A stretch of 64,000 nucleotides of DNA from contig NZ_LMAS01000002.1 in the NCBI RefSeq assembly GCF_001509555.1, positions 124,001 through 188,000 on the forward strand, read 5' to 3'. The translations under genes and the position numbers were made by a program. The DNA comes from Bacillus sp. FJAT-29937 (GTDB lineage: Bacteria > Bacillota > Bacilli > Bacillales > Cytobacillaceae). Below the pieces are notes generated by a model, which did not search any database, was not told the origin of the DNA, and saw only the letters and a list, made by a program, of their open reading frames with translations. Position 1 is the stretch's first letter; each line of letters starts with the position of its first letter. Shown piece after piece: positions 1-9,663 of the stretch.

Positions 1-1
1 G

Positions 2-646
2 ATTGAGTCCAGTGTAGCCGCGAAAGTTGGTGTGAAGCTCTGGATCATTGTGGCGGTTAGAGTTGGATTAGCGATTATTTCGGCTATCGTCATTAATTTA
101 GTTTGGCATGGTGGTTCGGAAATAGCGAAATATGGGATGATTCCGGCAAAGGAAGAGGAGCTTTCCGGCTGGGCAGCCATTCTGCTGGATGCACTGCAAA
201 AGGCGGGGCTGGGCATATTGCAGCTTGCCATCATAGTCATTCCGCTCATGGTCGCCATTCAATTTTTGAAGGATTTAAACTGGCTGGCCGTTTTTTCAAA
301 ATGGATGGCGCCTGTTACAAGAGCGCTGGGGATGAAAGAAAATACCTCAACCACGCTGGCTGCTGGGTTATTATTCGGCCTAGCCTTCGGAGCGGGAGTC
401 ATGATTCAAGCGGTGAAAGAGGACGGGGTCAGCAAAAAGGATGTTACGATTGCGTTTATATTTCTGGTCGCCTGTCATGCCGTTGTGGAAGATACGTTAA
501 TATTTGTCCCTCTCGGCATACCAGTGCTTCCCCTTCTGCTTATCCGTTTGGGAGTTGCGATTTTATTAACATTAATTGTTTCATTCATCTGGAACCGAAT
601 TGATTGGGATAAAAGAAAGGAAACCGTATATGAGCACACAAATTAA
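2..646 (+). CDS. yvoD: YvoD-like nucleoside-recognition (Gate) domain membrane protein, 5' truncated
   Basis: The frame is already open at base 2, so the gene runs in from beyond the left edge; the GTG at 32 is internal rather than the true start. At least four hydrophobic segments are visible, with the 'nucleoside recognition'/Gate pattern ([17 protein letters not shown], then [17 protein letters not shown]). The position directly before ppaX and yvoF matches yvoD in B. subtilis. The 3' end overlaps the ppaX start by 17 bases, so the two are probably translationally coupled. Family members are related to the SpmA/SpmB Gate proteins; the transported or sensed ligand is not known to me. Confidence 0.85.
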   Translation: MESSVAAKVGVKLWIIVAVRVGLAIISAIVINLVWHGGSEIAKYGMIPAKEEELSGWAAILLDALQKAGLGILQLAIIVIPLMVAIQFLKDLNWLAVFSKWMAPVTRALGMKENTSTTLAAGLLFGLAFGAGVMIQAVKEDGVSKKDVTIAFIFLVACHAVVEDTLIFVPLGIPVLPLLLIRLGVAILLTLIVSFIWNRIDWDKRKETVYEHTN

Positions 647-1283
647 TACAATCTTATTTGATTTAGACGGAACATTAATCGATACAAATGAACTAATCAT
701 TTCCTCTTTTTTGCATGTGTTAGGAAGCTATTATCCGGATCGCTATAAAAGGGAGGATGTTTTGCCTTTCATGGGCCCTACACTCAGAGAAACATTTGAA
801 ACAGTTAATCCCGAAAAAGTCGAGGAAATGATTGAGGCCTACAAGAGTTTCAATATCACGAATCATGACCTGCTCGTCAAGGAATTTCCGGGCGTCTTTG
901 AAACGATTCGCGCTTTAAAGGAAGCTGGCTACAAAATCGGGATTGTCACAACGAAGGGGATGATCACCGTAAAAATGGGCCTTGCTCTAACGAAGCTTGA
1001 TCAATTTTTCGATGTGGTCGTTGCTTTAGATCATGTTCAAAATCCGAAGCCTGATCCGGAGCCGATTTTCAAAGCATTAGAGCAGCTCGGAGCAAAACCG
1101 GAAGAAGCGATGATGGTTGGCGATAATTCCCATGATATTTTAGGTGGGAAAAATGCGGGCACCCAAACGGTAGCCGTTTCGTGGAGTTTAAAGGGAAGAC
1201 AGTTTTTAGAAGGATTTAACCCAGATTATATGATCGATCATATGGAAGATTTACTTGATATTTTAAAGGTTGAAAAAGGATGA
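630..1283 (+). CDS. ppaX: pyrophosphatase PpaX
   Basis: A HAD-superfamily hydrolase of 217 residues. Motif I is [11 protein letters not shown] (nucleophile Asp11, Asp13), motif II lies around IVTTKG, the catalytic Lys is in NPKPDP, and motif III is [12 protein letters not shown]. In B. subtilis PpaX hydrolyses the pyrophosphate formed when HPr kinase/phosphorylase dephosphorylates HPr-Ser-P, so it supports carbon catabolite control. The ATG at 630 is chosen because it follows a GAAAGG ribosome binding site and begins [14 protein letters not shown], although the frame is open 54 bases further upstream. It overlaps yvoD upstream and yvoF downstream (4 bases). Confidence 0.93.
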   Translation: MSTQINTILFDLDGTLIDTNELIISSFLHVLGSYYPDRYKREDVLPFMGPTLRETFETVNPEKVEEMIEAYKSFNITNHDLLVKEFPGVFETIRALKEAGYKIGIVTTKGMITVKMGLALTKLDQFFDVVVALDHVQNPKPDPEPIFKALEQLGAKPEEAMMVGDNSHDILGGKNAGTQTVAVSWSLKGRQFLEGFNPDYMIDHMEDLLDILKVEKG

Positions 1284-1813
1284 GGAGAACGGAACGCTTT
1301 CCGGTAGAGGGAGGCAATTCCCTTTGGCATGTGTATAAAACCGTTCCGTTCTGGAAGGTAGTAAAAAACTTCGCTGTCATCCAGCTGGCTCGCTACACCC
1401 CTTTCCTAGGGATGAAAAACTGGCTGTATCGCACGTTCCTGCGGATGAAGGTTGGTGATCAAACGTCATTTGCCCTTATGGTGATGCTTGATGTCATGTT
1501 CCCTGAAAAAATCAGTGTCGGCCGGAATACGGTTATCGGCTACAACACAACGATTCTCGCACACGAATATTTGATTAAAGAATACAGGCTGGGGCCGGTT
1601 GAAATTGGCAGTGAAGTGATGATCGGTGCCAATTCCACAATCCTTCCGGGTATAACGATTGGCGATGGAGCCATCGTGTCAGCAGGTACACTCGTTCATA
1701 AAGATGTCCCAGCAGGCTCCTTTGTCGGTGGAAATCCCATGCGGATTATCTATACACAGGAAGAAATGGAAAAACGGTGGGCAGACGATCCGATATATGG
1801 GGGAATAAAATAA
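1280..1813 (+). CDS. yvoF: YvoF-like hexapeptide-repeat acyltransferase
   Basis: A 177-residue left-handed beta-helix (LbetaH) protein. Imperfect hexapeptide repeats cover roughly residues 75-160 ([35 protein letters not shown]) and end in the typical GGNPMRII segment seen in maltose/galactoside O-acetyltransferases and serine acetyltransferases. The ATG overlaps the end of ppaX (ATGA), so translation is probably coupled. The acyl donor and acceptor cannot be told from sequence; in B. subtilis yvoF sits in the same hprK-lgt-yvoD-ppaX operon. A strong terminator follows directly. Confidence 0.85.
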   Translation: MRRTERFPVEGGNSLWHVYKTVPFWKVVKNFAVIQLARYTPFLGMKNWLYRTFLRMKVGDQTSFALMVMLDVMFPEKISVGRNTVIGYNTTILAHEYLIKEYRLGPVEIGSEVMIGANSTILPGITIGDGAIVSAGTLVHKDVPAGSFVGGNPMRIIYTQEEMEKRWADDPIYGGIK

Positions 1814-1817
1814 ATAA

Positions 1818-1857
1818 AAAAAGCTCCGGTAAGCCTCTTTGGCTGCCGGAGCTTTTT
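1818..1857 (+). terminator. terminator after yvoF
   Basis: The arms AAAAGCTCCGG-aAGCC and GGCT-GCCGGAGCTTTT form a long GC-rich hairpin with a TCTTT loop and a U-tract. It closes the yvoD-ppaX-yvoF operon. Confidence 0.92.
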
Positions 1858-1889
1858 GTTGTCAGTCATAGATAAAAAAATCTATTCAC

Positions 1890-2005
1890 AGGACAAATTG
1901 TGACAAAATATTTTATTTGCACATGTCATAATTATCACAAAATTATGTAAATTCATAATATTTGTGACACTATAATAAAATAAGAAATTTAAAGCAGGTG
2001 TGAAT
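1890..2005 (+). promoter_or_regulatory. upstream region of the peptide importer operon with TGTGA repeats
   Basis: An AT-rich leader. A TATAAT -10 candidate lies at 1971-1976, just after TTTGTGACAC. TTGTGACA occurs at 1898-1905 and again as TTTGTGACA at 1961-1969. TCACAAA (1935-1941) forms a 7-bp inverted repeat with TTTGTGA (1961-1967). No good -35 box is seen, which would fit an activator-dependent promoter. The regulator is unknown. Confidence 0.45.
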
Positions 2006-3019
2006 ATGAGTAAAAAACCTATTCTTCAAATAAAGGATTTAAAGGTATCGTTTCAATCAGGAAAAAAGTTTGTACCAGCAATTGATGGAGTCAGTTTCGA
2101 ATTGAACGAGGGAGAGATTTTGGGGATTGTTGGAGAATCAGGAAGCGGGAAAAGTGTAACCTCATTAACAGCGATGGGATTGATTCCTTCTCCTCCAGGT
2201 AAAATTGAAACCGGCGAAATTATTTTTGAAGGAAAGGATTTAAAAAATATCTCTGAAAAAGAATGGAGAAAAATCCGAGGAAATCAAATTTCGATGATTT
2301 TTCAGGAGCCAATGACTTCACTGAATCCCCTTTTTACAATTGGAAACCAGTTAACTGAGGCTATTCGTTTACATACTGCAACATCAAAAAGTGCGGCAAA
2401 GGCTAGAAGCATAGAACTGCTTAAGCTTGTTGGAATCCCCAGAGCAGAAGGAATTCTCTCAGAGTATCCGCATCAGTTATCCGGCGGAATGAGACAAAGA
2501 GTGATGATTGCGATGGCGATGGCCTGCAATCCGAGGGTGCTAATTGCGGACGAGCCAACAACTGCTCTTGATGTAACAATCCAGGCACAAATTCTTGCGC
2601 TTATGAAGGATTTAAACGAAAAAACGAACACATCGATCATTCTCATCACTCACGATTTAGGGGTAGTTGCAGAAATTTGTGAACGAGTGATTGTCATGTA
2701 CTCCGGCCAAATCGTTGAGCAGGGGGATGTTCGAACGATTTTGAAGAATCCTCAGCATCCATATACGAAGGGTCTGTTGAAATCAGTGCCTGATTTAAGA
2801 GGGAAGAAAGACCGACTTTATAGTATTCCAGGAAATGTACCGACACCCGGAACGGTGCATAAAGGATGTAGGTTTGCGGCAAGGTGTTCGGAGGTATTTG
2901 ACCGCTGCCATGTAGAATCCCCTGAATTAAATATAATGGAAACGGATGGGCATAAGGTCCGATGTTTACTACATACATTGAAGGGAAGGAGTGATGAACA
3001 TGTCGGAGTTACTTCTTGA
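2006..3019 (+). CDS. oligopeptide/dipeptide ABC transporter ATP-binding protein (OppD/DppD type)
   Basis: A peptide-importer ATPase of 337 residues. Visible are Walker A GESGSGKS, the ABC signature LSGGMRQRV, Walker [13 protein letters not shown] and the H-loop ITHDLG. The C-terminal oligopeptide/dipeptide extension carries spaced cysteines (CRFAARC...C...C), a pattern linked to a [4Fe-4S] site in some DppD proteins. Start: a GTG at 2000 is in frame, but AGGTG at 1996-2000 is the likely ribosome binding site for the ATG at 2006 (5-base spacing). First gene of a D-F-A-B-C importer operon; it overlaps the next gene by 20 bases. The exact peptide substrate is not determinable. Confidence 0.92.
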   Translation: MSKKPILQIKDLKVSFQSGKKFVPAIDGVSFELNEGEILGIVGESGSGKSVTSLTAMGLIPSPPGKIETGEIIFEGKDLKNISEKEWRKIRGNQISMIFQEPMTSLNPLFTIGNQLTEAIRLHTATSKSAAKARSIELLKLVGIPRAEGILSEYPHQLSGGMRQRVMIAMAMACNPRVLIADEPTTALDVTIQAQILALMKDLNEKTNTSIILITHDLGVVAEICERVIVMYSGQIVEQGDVRTILKNPQHPYTKGLLKSVPDLRGKKDRLYSIPGNVPTPGTVHKGCRFAARCSEVFDRCHVESPELNIMETDGHKVRCLLHTLKGRSDEHVGVTS

Positions 3020-3968
3020 GGTTAATGGCCTGAAAAAGTATTTCCCGATAACGGGGGGGATTTTAGGCAGGAAAAAGGGAGAAGTGAAGGCTGTCGATGA
3101 TGTTTCTTTTTATGTGAATAAGGGAGAGACTCTTGGAATCGTTGGTGAAAGCGGTTGCGGGAAATCGACAACAGGAAGACTGCTCATGCGATTAATAGAA
3201 GCAAGCGACGGCAGGGTTGTTTTCGAAGATAAAGAGATTACGAGTATGAGTAAATCAGAACTTAGAAAGACGCGCAGGGATATCCAAATGGTATTCCAAG
3301 ACCCATATGCATCATTGAATCCGCGCCATTCAATTGAGCAGATACTGGAGGAACCATTAATTGTACATGGCATCGGTACGAAAGAGGAACGAAAAAAGCA
3401 AGTGAAGGAGATGCTTGAAGTTGTTGGCTTAAGCAGCTACCATGCGAAAAGATACCCGCACCAGTTCAGCGGTGGGCAGCGTCAGCGGATTGGAATTGCT
3501 AAAGCTCTCATGACCAGGCCCAAGCTTATTATTGCAGACGAGCCTGTTTCAGCACTCGATGTTTCGATCCAAGCCCAAGTTCTTAACCTAATGAAAGATA
3601 TCCAAAAGGAATTTCAGCTTACATATATATTTATCGCCCATGATTTAGGGGTTGTCCGTCATATTAGCAACCGGGTTGGTGTAATGTACTTAGGCAGATT
3701 AATAGAGTTAGCCGAAAGTGAAGAATTGTATGAGAATCCGAAGCATCCCTATACACAGGCACTTCTTTCTGCGGTTCCTATACCGGATCCTGATATGAAG
3801 AGGGAAACAATATTAATTCAGGGCGAGCTTCCAAGCCCTTCAAATCCGCCATCAGGATGTGCATTCCATACTCGGTGTGCACAGTGTATGGATATATGTA
3901 AAACGACTAGACCAGAGGAACACAATCTAAACGGTCATTATGTTGCATGCCACTTGTATAACAAGTAG
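3000..3968 (+). CDS. oligopeptide/dipeptide ABC transporter ATP-binding protein (OppF/DppF type)
   Basis: The second ATPase subunit, 322 residues. It shows Walker A GESGCGKS, signature FSGGQRQRIGIAKAL, Walker B LIIADEPVSALD, H-loop IAHDLGVVRH, and a C-terminal domain with clustered cysteines (GCAFHTRCAQCMDIC). It pairs with the upstream OppD-like protein to energise the permease. GAAGGAG at 2985-2991 has an 8-base spacing to the ATG at 3000 (MSELLLEV); the in-frame GTG at 2991 and ATG at 2994 are too close to it. The 20-base overlap with oppD suggests coupling. Confidence 0.92.
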   Translation: MSELLLEVNGLKKYFPITGGILGRKKGEVKAVDDVSFYVNKGETLGIVGESGCGKSTTGRLLMRLIEASDGRVVFEDKEITSMSKSELRKTRRDIQMVFQDPYASLNPRHSIEQILEEPLIVHGIGTKEERKKQVKEMLEVVGLSSYHAKRYPHQFSGGQRQRIGIAKALMTRPKLIIADEPVSALDVSIQAQVLNLMKDIQKEFQLTYIFIAHDLGVVRHISNRVGVMYLGRLIELAESEELYENPKHPYTQALLSAVPIPDPDMKRETILIQGELPSPSNPPSGCAFHTRCAQCMDICKTTRPEEHNLNGHYVACHLYNK

Positions 3969-4011
3969 CAAGCAGCACTTATGATATAAAAAAAATTGGG
4001 GGAAAATGCAC

Positions 4012-5652
4012 ATGAGGACAAAGACTTTCAAAATGCTGCTGATTTCTATATTAGCCATTAGTATGTTTCTAGTTGGCTGCAGCGGAAAATCAAATGAACC
4101 TGCTGGAAGCACTGAAAGCACTAAAAGCACTGACAGCGGCAACAGCGGCAGCGACGAATCCGCGAAAAAAGACACACTCGTTTATGGACGTAGCGGAGAT
4201 TCTGTTTCTCTTGATCCAATCTCAACAACAGAAGGTGAAACATTCAAAGTAACGGAAAATATCTTTGAAACATTATTGGAGTATGGTGATCAAGATACTA
4301 CGGTTAATCCAGGGCTTGCGGAAGAATGGTCAGTTACTGATGACGGTTTATCTTACACTTTTAAACTTCGCAAAGGTGTAAAATTCCATGATGGCACTGA
4401 CTTTAATGCAGAAGCGGTTGTATTTAACTTTAATCGCTGGATGAATGGGAATGAGGAGAGCTTCCCGTACTACTCAATGTTTGGCGGATATAAAGGGGAA
4501 GAGGGGCACGTTATTAAAGAAGTGAAGGCTGTTGATGATTATACTGTTCAATTTGATCTAACTAGACCACAGGCTCCGTTCCTTAAGAACATTGCGATGT
4601 CACCGTTTGGAATAGCGAGTCCTGCAGCTGTTGAAAAGTATGGAGATAAATTCAGAGAAAATCCAGTTGGAACGGGTCCGTTTAAATTCGTTGAATGGAA
4701 GCAAAATGACAGGATTACAATTGAAAAGAATACAGAATACTGGAAAGATGGCTATCCAAAGCTAAATAAAGTGATCTTCCGTGTAATACCAGAAAACACT
4801 GCTCGTCTGAACGCTCTTGCAAATGGCGAGATTGACTTAATGGATGGTCTTAATAATTCAGATGAAGCAACTGTATTAGGCAATGACAATTTACAAATTA
4901 TCGAACGTCCATCTATGAACGTTGGGTATATCGGTTTAACAACAAATCGCAAGCCATTCGATAATAAGCTTGTTCGTCAAGCTATTAACCATGCAGTTGA
5001 TAAGCAATCGATTATTGACGCGTTCTATGGAGGAAAGGCAGACGCTGCAGTTAACCCGATGCCATCTTCCATTGAAGGCTACAATGAAGCAATCGAACCA
5101 TATCCATATGATTTAGAAAAAGCGAAAGCATTGCTAAAAGAAGCAGGTTATGAAAATGGATTTGAAATCGATCTATGGGCAATGCCTGTCGCACGTCCAT
5201 ATATGCCTGAGGCACAAAAGGTTGCTGAGCTTATCCAAGAAAGCTTAAGCAAAATCGGTGTTACAGCCAATATCCAATCTGTTGAGTGGGCAACGTATTT
5301 AGACAAAGCGGCAAAAGGTGAGTTTGATATGTTCATGCTTGGCTGGACAGGGGACAATGGGGATCCAGACAACTTCCTTTATACTTTGCTAGACAAAGAT
5401 AGCATCGGAAGCAATAACTATGCTTATTACAGCAATGATGAGCTTCATGATATTTTGATTCAAGCTCAAACAGAGCCTGAACAAGAAAAGCGTAATGAAT
5501 TATACAGAAAAGCGCAAGAAATCATCCATGATGATGCACCATGGGTTCCGCTCGTACACTCAACGCCATTATTAGCAGCTGCGAAAGACGTGGCAAATTA
5601 CTTGCCGCATCCAACTGGCTCTGAAGCATTAACAAACGTGGAATTTAAATAA
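4012..5652 (+). CDS. peptide ABC transporter substrate-binding lipoprotein (OppA/DppA type)
   Basis: A family 5 extracellular solute-binding protein of 546 residues. It has a lipoprotein signal peptide (basic n-region, hydrophobic stretch, lipobox LVGC about 20 residues in), then a Ser/Thr/Gly-rich linker and the SBP_bac_5 core (VYGRSGDSVSLDPI, GTGPFKFVEWKQND, AINHAVDKQSI, and a C-terminal DAPWVPLVH segment). The ATG at 4006 lies only about 3 bases from the GGGGGAA ribosome binding site, so the second ATG at 4012 is preferred. It delivers peptides (or a related ligand such as glutathione or nickel chelates) to the adjacent permease. Confidence 0.9.
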   Translation: MRTKTFKMLLISILAISMFLVGCSGKSNEPAGSTESTKSTDSGNSGSDESAKKDTLVYGRSGDSVSLDPISTTEGETFKVTENIFETLLEYGDQDTTVNPGLAEEWSVTDDGLSYTFKLRKGVKFHDGTDFNAEAVVFNFNRWMNGNEESFPYYSMFGGYKGEEGHVIKEVKAVDDYTVQFDLTRPQAPFLKNIAMSPFGIASPAAVEKYGDKFRENPVGTGPFKFVEWKQNDRITIEKNTEYWKDGYPKLNKVIFRVIPENTARLNALANGEIDLMDGLNNSDEATVLGNDNLQIIERPSMNVGYIGLTTNRKPFDNKLVRQAINHAVDKQSIIDAFYGGKADAAVNPMPSSIEGYNEAIEPYPYDLEKAKALLKEAGYENGFEIDLWAMPVARPYMPEAQKVAELIQESLSKIGVTANIQSVEWATYLDKAAKGEFDMFMLGWTGDNGDPDNFLYTLLDKDSIGSNNYAYYSNDELHDILIQAQTEPEQEKRNELYRKAQEIIHDDAPWVPLVHSTPLLAAAKDVANYLPHPTGSEALTNVEFK

Positions 5653-5664
5653 TAATCATGAAAT

Positions 5665-5694
5665 GGGGAGGGGATTTTCCCTCCTTATTTTAGT
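5665..5694 (+). terminator. intra-operon hairpin between the binding protein and permease genes
   Basis: GGAGGG (5667-5672) pairs with CCCTCC (5679-5684), followed by TTATTTTAG. Such a weak terminator commonly lowers permease expression relative to the binding protein. Confidence 0.6.
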
Positions 5695-5714
5695 AATAAA
5701 AGAGGTGACAACCA

Positions 5715-6722
5715 ATGCTTACATATACGGTACGCCGTGTTTTTTCATTAATACCAGTATTATTTGGAATGACACTTATTGTTTTTGCCATTATTCATGC
5801 GATTCCTGGTAACCCTGCACAAATCATTCTTGGGCAAAGGGCAACGAAGGAATCAATCGCGGTATTAACGAAAGAACTAGGTTTGGACAGACCCTGGTAC
5901 TTACAATATTTTGAGTATCTTAATAACCTGTTACATGGTGACCTTGGAACCTCACTAAGGACAAGGGGGCCTATAAATGAGGAAATATGGCCTTTCTTGG
6001 CAGCGACGTTTGAGTTAACAGTCGTTGCTATGATTATTGCCGTTTTTATTGGTGTGAATGCAGGGATTATCAGTGCTTGGTTCTCGAAATCGTGGTTTGA
6101 TTACGTTGCAATGGTCTTTGCACTTATTGGGGTATCCATGCCGATCTTTTGGCTGGGGTTAATGATGCAATGGGGATTTTCTAACGAATTAGGCTGGTTT
6201 CCAACGACAGGAAGAGAAAATGTAAGGGACCCAGTATCCTCCATTACCAATTTGTATTTATTTGATACGTTAATTCAAGGAAGATTTGATCAGTTTACAA
6301 CAGTTTTAAAACATCTAACCTTGCCGAGTCTTGCTCTTGCGACTATACCGATGGCCATTATTGCAAGAATGACGCGTGCCACGATGCTTGAGGTTATGAA
6401 TTCCGATTACATTCGTACGGCTAGAGCCAAAGGTTTAAGAATGTTCTGGGTCGTTTATAAGCATTCATTAAAAAATGCGGTCATTCCAGTTCTAACTGTA
6501 ATTGGTTTGCAAACAGGGCTGCTTTTAGGCGGAGCGATTTTAACGGAAACGATATTTGGCTGGCCTGGCATTGGCCGGTATTTATATGATGCAATCGGGT
6601 ACAGAGATTATCCAGTTATCCAGTCAGGTATATTAGTGATTGCAGCCATTTTTGTTTTGATAAACTTAATCGTTGACCTGTTATATGCAGTCGTTGATCC
6701 AAGAATTAAATATACCAAATAG
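5715..6722 (+). CDS. peptide ABC transporter permease (OppB/DppB type)
   Basis: An integral membrane permease of 335 residues. It has the N-terminal TM-plus-motif of the family (MLTYTVRRVFSLIPVLFGMT, then GNPAQIILG), about six TM segments, and the EAA loop with ARAKG near residues 238-255 that docks the ATPases. AGAGGTGA precedes the ATG. It is preceded by a binding protein and followed by the partner permease; the two form the membrane channel. The length is normal for the family. Confidence 0.92.
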   Translation: MLTYTVRRVFSLIPVLFGMTLIVFAIIHAIPGNPAQIILGQRATKESIAVLTKELGLDRPWYLQYFEYLNNLLHGDLGTSLRTRGPINEEIWPFLAATFELTVVAMIIAVFIGVNAGIISAWFSKSWFDYVAMVFALIGVSMPIFWLGLMMQWGFSNELGWFPTTGRENVRDPVSSITNLYLFDTLIQGRFDQFTTVLKHLTLPSLALATIPMAIIARMTRATMLEVMNSDYIRTARAKGLRMFWVVYKHSLKNAVIPVLTVIGLQTGLLLGGAILTETIFGWPGIGRYLYDAIGYRDYPVIQSGILVIAAIFVLINLIVDLLYAVVDPRIKYTK

Positions 6723-6734
6723 GAGGAATTGTTA

Positions 6735-7634
6735 ATGGCTGAACTTGCAAAAAATACGGCAAATACTACGCCAATTGCTTCTGAAGAAAAGCTCATTCCT
6801 CCTTGGAAGGAAGCTTGGCTGTCATTTTGTAAAAACCGATTGGCTTTAGTTGGTTTAGGAATTGTTATCTTTTTTATTATTTTAGCGATTATCGCTCCCT
6901 ATATCGCTCCGTACAGCTTTAGGGACCAGGTTATAGCAGAGAGAATGCAAGCCCCCTCCAGCCAGCATTGGTTTGGCACTGATGACTTCGGCCGGGATAT
7001 TTTTTCACGTGTTCTATATGGAGCAAGAATCTCCCTTTGGGTAGGATTTTTCTCAGTGTTAGGCTCAGTCTTTTTCGGGACCATTCTTGGAATTATCGCT
7101 GGTTATTATGGTCGTTGGGTAGACGCCATTATTTCAAGAATTTTTGATATCATGCTTGCATTTCCGAGTATTTTATTGGCCATTGCAGTAGTGGCAATTT
7201 TAGGCCCATCATTACAAAATGCACTAATCGCAATTGCGGTTATAAACATCCCGAACTTCGGAAGACTTGTTCGGTCAAAGGTGCTAAGCGTGAAGCAAGA
7301 TGAATATATTATGGCAGCACGCGCAGTAGGGATGAAGGATACTCGAATTCTTTTTCGTCATATTTTGCCGAATAGTATTTCCCCTGTTATCGTTCAAGCA
7401 ACACTTGCGATTGCCACCGCTATTATAGAGGCCGCTGCATTAGGATTCCTTGGAATGGGCGCGCTGGCTCCAACCCCAGAGTGGGGGAAAATGCTTGCCG
7501 ATTCTAAAAACTATATCACACAAGCCCCTTGGACATTAATTTTCCCAGGGCTGGCTATTATGCTGACTGTATTAGGATTCAACCTAATGGGAGATGGACT
7601 TCGAGATGCCCTCGATCCGAAAATGAAGCAATAA
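6735..7634 (+). CDS. peptide ABC transporter permease (OppC/DppC type)
   Basis: The second permease, 299 residues. It has the OppC_N-type N-terminal TM followed by HWFGTDDFGRDIFSRVLYG, a strongly conserved family segment, five more TM segments, and an EAA loop (AARAVGMKDTRILFRHILPNS). Start: AGGAGG at 6721-6726 lies 8 bases before the ATG at 6735; the in-frame TTG at 6729 is too close to it. It heterodimerises with the upstream OppB-like subunit. Last gene of the importer operon. Confidence 0.92.
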   Translation: MAELAKNTANTTPIASEEKLIPPWKEAWLSFCKNRLALVGLGIVIFFIILAIIAPYIAPYSFRDQVIAERMQAPSSQHWFGTDDFGRDIFSRVLYGARISLWVGFFSVLGSVFFGTILGIIAGYYGRWVDAIISRIFDIMLAFPSILLAIAVVAILGPSLQNALIAIAVINIPNFGRLVRSKVLSVKQDEYIMAARAVGMKDTRILFRHILPNSISPVIVQATLAIATAIIEAAALGFLGMGALAPTPEWGKMLADSKNYITQAPWTLIFPGLAIMLTVLGFNLMGDGLRDALDPKMKQ

Positions 7635-7638
7635 GATG

Positions 7639-7668
7639 GGGACTCTATTAGAGAGTCTCTATTTTTTT
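7639..7668 (+). terminator. terminator of the peptide importer operon
   Basis: GACTCT (7641-7646) pairs with AGAGTC (7652-7657), followed by TCTATTTTTTT. Confidence 0.8.
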
Positions 7669-7686
7669 GTACAAAAACCCTACTTC

Positions 7687-7710
7687 AATTTTCGATATTG
7701 CTCGAAAATT
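7687..7710. repeat. 9-bp perfect inverted repeat upstream of the his promoter
   Basis: AATTTTCGA (7687-7695) and TCGAAAATT (7702-7710) are separated by 6 bases. It lies about 16 bp upstream of the his -35 box, so it could be a regulator site; there is no T-tract to make it a terminator on the plus strand. Confidence 0.5.
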
Positions 7711-7725
7711 ATAGTTATTAAATGG

Positions 7726-7799
7726 TTGACGTAAGTGATGATAAGCGATAAAATAATCTTTATCTTACTACCATATTAGCGAACTAAAGCATTTAGCTA
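7726..7799 (+). promoter_or_regulatory. his operon sigma-A promoter and downstream dyad operator candidate
   Basis: TTGACG (7726-7731), a 17-base spacer, then TAAAAT (7749-7754): a near-consensus sigma-A promoter. Downstream at 7777-7799 is an imperfect dyad running TAGC-x-AA-x-T ... A-x-TT-x-GCTA. It would sit at about +16 to +38 and could block transcription. HisR (YerC), a TrpR-like repressor, is known to control his genes in Firmicutes; assigning this site to it is inference. The leader is too short for a T-box. Confidence 0.65.
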
Positions 7800-7822
7800 T
7801 TTTAGATATGAGGTGAACGGAT

Positions 7823-9007
7823 TTGAGCCGCTTGTTTATGTTTGAAAAGCCTTTAGGGATGAGAGATACACTGCCGGATTTGTTTAATCGGAAGCGGAAG
7901 GTAAGAGCTTCGATTGAGGAAGAAATGGAGCGCTGGGGCTACCAGTTTATTGAAACTCCAACACTAGAATACTATGAAACGGTCGGGTCGGCTTCAGCCA
8001 TATTAGATCAGCAGTTATTTAAATTGCTGGACCAAGAAGGACATACACTTGTCCTTAGACCAGATGTGACAGCGCCAATCGCACGGGTTGCCGCTTCGCG
8101 TTTATTAAAAAATGATCTGCCTATCCGCCTCGCTTACACAGCCAATGTGTTTCGCGCCCAGCAAAGAGAGGGCGGCCGGCCGGCGGAATTCGAACAAATT
8201 GGGGTCGAATGTATTGGCGATTATACGATCAGTGCGGATGCAGAAGGGCTCGCATTAATTATAAGCTCATTACAGGAAGCAGGGCTTGAGGATTTTCAGC
8301 TTTCTGTTGGCCATATCGGATTTGCCCGCACACTTTTTCTGCAAATTTTAGGAACAGAAGAAAGAGTCGATGCGCTGACGAGATTCTTATATGAGAAAAA
8401 TTATGTCGGCTACCGGGAGCATGTGAAGGGGCTTGGCCTCTCTTCGATTGATAAACAGCGGTTGCTTGATTTTCTGAAGCTTAGAGGCGGAGCAGAAGTG
8501 ATTGAAATGGCTTATAGTCTGCTTGAGAATGACTTAGGCAGAGAGGATGTTCTGCAGCTCCAGCAGCTATTTGAAATGATGGGAGACTATGGGCTTGAAG
8601 AAAAAGTGAAATTTGATTTAACGCTCGTCAGCCATATGAGCTATTATACGGGAATCCTTTTCGAGGTCTATGCGGGGAAAGTTGGATTTCCGATTGCTAG
8701 TGGCGGCCGTTATGACCAATTATTGCAAAAGTTCGGGAAGGAAACTGGAGCCACTGGTTTTGCCATTCGAATTGATCGCCTGCTTGAGGCCCTTGAGGAC
8801 GAAGAAGTGGGATCGCAAGCCAGCTGTATTTTATTTAGCCCGGAACGGCGAAAGGAAGCGTATCAGGTTGCTAAGGAGCAACGAAATCTTGGGAAAAGAG
8901 TGGTTTTACAAGATATCAATGGGGTGAAGGACATTGATCAATGTACGAATCAATATGAAGATATCACCTTTTTAGTTGGCAAAGCGGGGAGGGAGACAGG
9001 GATATGA
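7823..9007 (+). CDS. hisZ: ATP phosphoribosyltransferase regulatory subunit HisZ
   Basis: A histidyl-tRNA-synthetase paralogue of 394 residues, without evidence of an anticodon-binding role. Class II motifs are present ([41 protein letters not shown]). HisZ has no catalysis of its own and pairs with short-form HisG to give an active, histidine-sensitive ATP phosphoribosyltransferase. The start is TTG at 7823 with GAGGTGA 6 bases upstream; the next candidate, ATG 7838, would lack a well-placed ribosome binding site. First gene of the eight-gene his operon; it overlaps hisG by 4 bases. Confidence 0.95.
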   Translation: MSRLFMFEKPLGMRDTLPDLFNRKRKVRASIEEEMERWGYQFIETPTLEYYETVGSASAILDQQLFKLLDQEGHTLVLRPDVTAPIARVAASRLLKNDLPIRLAYTANVFRAQQREGGRPAEFEQIGVECIGDYTISADAEGLALIISSLQEAGLEDFQLSVGHIGFARTLFLQILGTEERVDALTRFLYEKNYVGYREHVKGLGLSSIDKQRLLDFLKLRGGAEVIEMAYSLLENDLGREDVLQLQQLFEMMGDYGLEEKVKFDLTLVSHMSYYTGILFEVYAGKVGFPIASGGRYDQLLQKFGKETGATGFAIRIDRLLEALEDEEVGSQASCILFSPERRKEAYQVAKEQRNLGKRVVLQDINGVKDIDQCTNQYEDITFLVGKAGRETGI

Positions 9008-9651
9008 AGGATGTTTTAACCATTGCGATGCCTAAGGGGAGAATTTTTGAAGACGCGGTTGAACTGCTTCGTCAAGCCGGATTTCGTCTCCCGCCGGAGT
9101 TTGATGATTCAAGAAAGCTGATTATTGATGTGCCGGAAGAAAGCTTTCAGTTTATTTTAGCAAAGCCTATGGATGTCCCTACTTATGTGGAGCATGGTGT
9201 GGCAGACCTTGGAATTGCAGGGAAGGATGTCATGCTTGAGGAAGAACGGGATGTTTACGAGCTCCTTGATTTAAAAATTAGTGCGTGCTACCTCGCTGTG
9301 GCAGGACTACCGAATACGAAAATGAATAACGTAGCCCCTAAGGTGGCAACGAAATACCCGAATGCTGCGGCCGCTTATTTCCGTGAGCAAGGGGAGCAGG
9401 TTGAAATTATTAAGCTGAACGGTTCAATTGAGCTAGCGCCATTAATTGGCTTGGCGGATCGAATTGTTGATATTGTTTCAACAGGAAGAACATTAAAGGA
9501 AAACGGACTGGTTGAATATGAGCGGATGGTAGACATCACCTCGAGATTAATCGTTAATCCTGCGAGCTTCCGAATGAAGGATGAACGGATCAGTGAGCTT
9601 GTTGAACGTTTAAGCGAAGTGAAAAGATTGCAGAGCTTTGATGCCCTCTAA
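9004..9651 (+). CDS. hisG: ATP phosphoribosyltransferase catalytic subunit HisG (short form)
   Basis: First committed step of histidine synthesis: ATP + PRPP to phosphoribosyl-ATP. The 215-residue length marks the short form that needs HisZ, which is encoded directly upstream. Family segments seen are [27 protein letters not shown] and the PRPP-loop-like [14 protein letters not shown]. The ATG overlaps the end of hisZ (ATGA), consistent with equal, coupled synthesis of the two subunits. Confidence 0.96.
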   Translation: MKDVLTIAMPKGRIFEDAVELLRQAGFRLPPEFDDSRKLIIDVPEESFQFILAKPMDVPTYVEHGVADLGIAGKDVMLEEERDVYELLDLKISACYLAVAGLPNTKMNNVAPKVATKYPNAAAAYFREQGEQVEIIKLNGSIELAPLIGLADRIVDIVSTGRTLKENGLVEYERMVDITSRLIVNPASFRMKDERISELVERLSEVKRLQSFDAL

Positions 9652-9663
9652 GGAGTGAAATAA

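Noticed and set aside
7669-7822. T-box riboswitch before hisZ
   Set aside because: The transcribed leader is only about 60 bases, and no T-box core sequence or terminator/antiterminator is visible.
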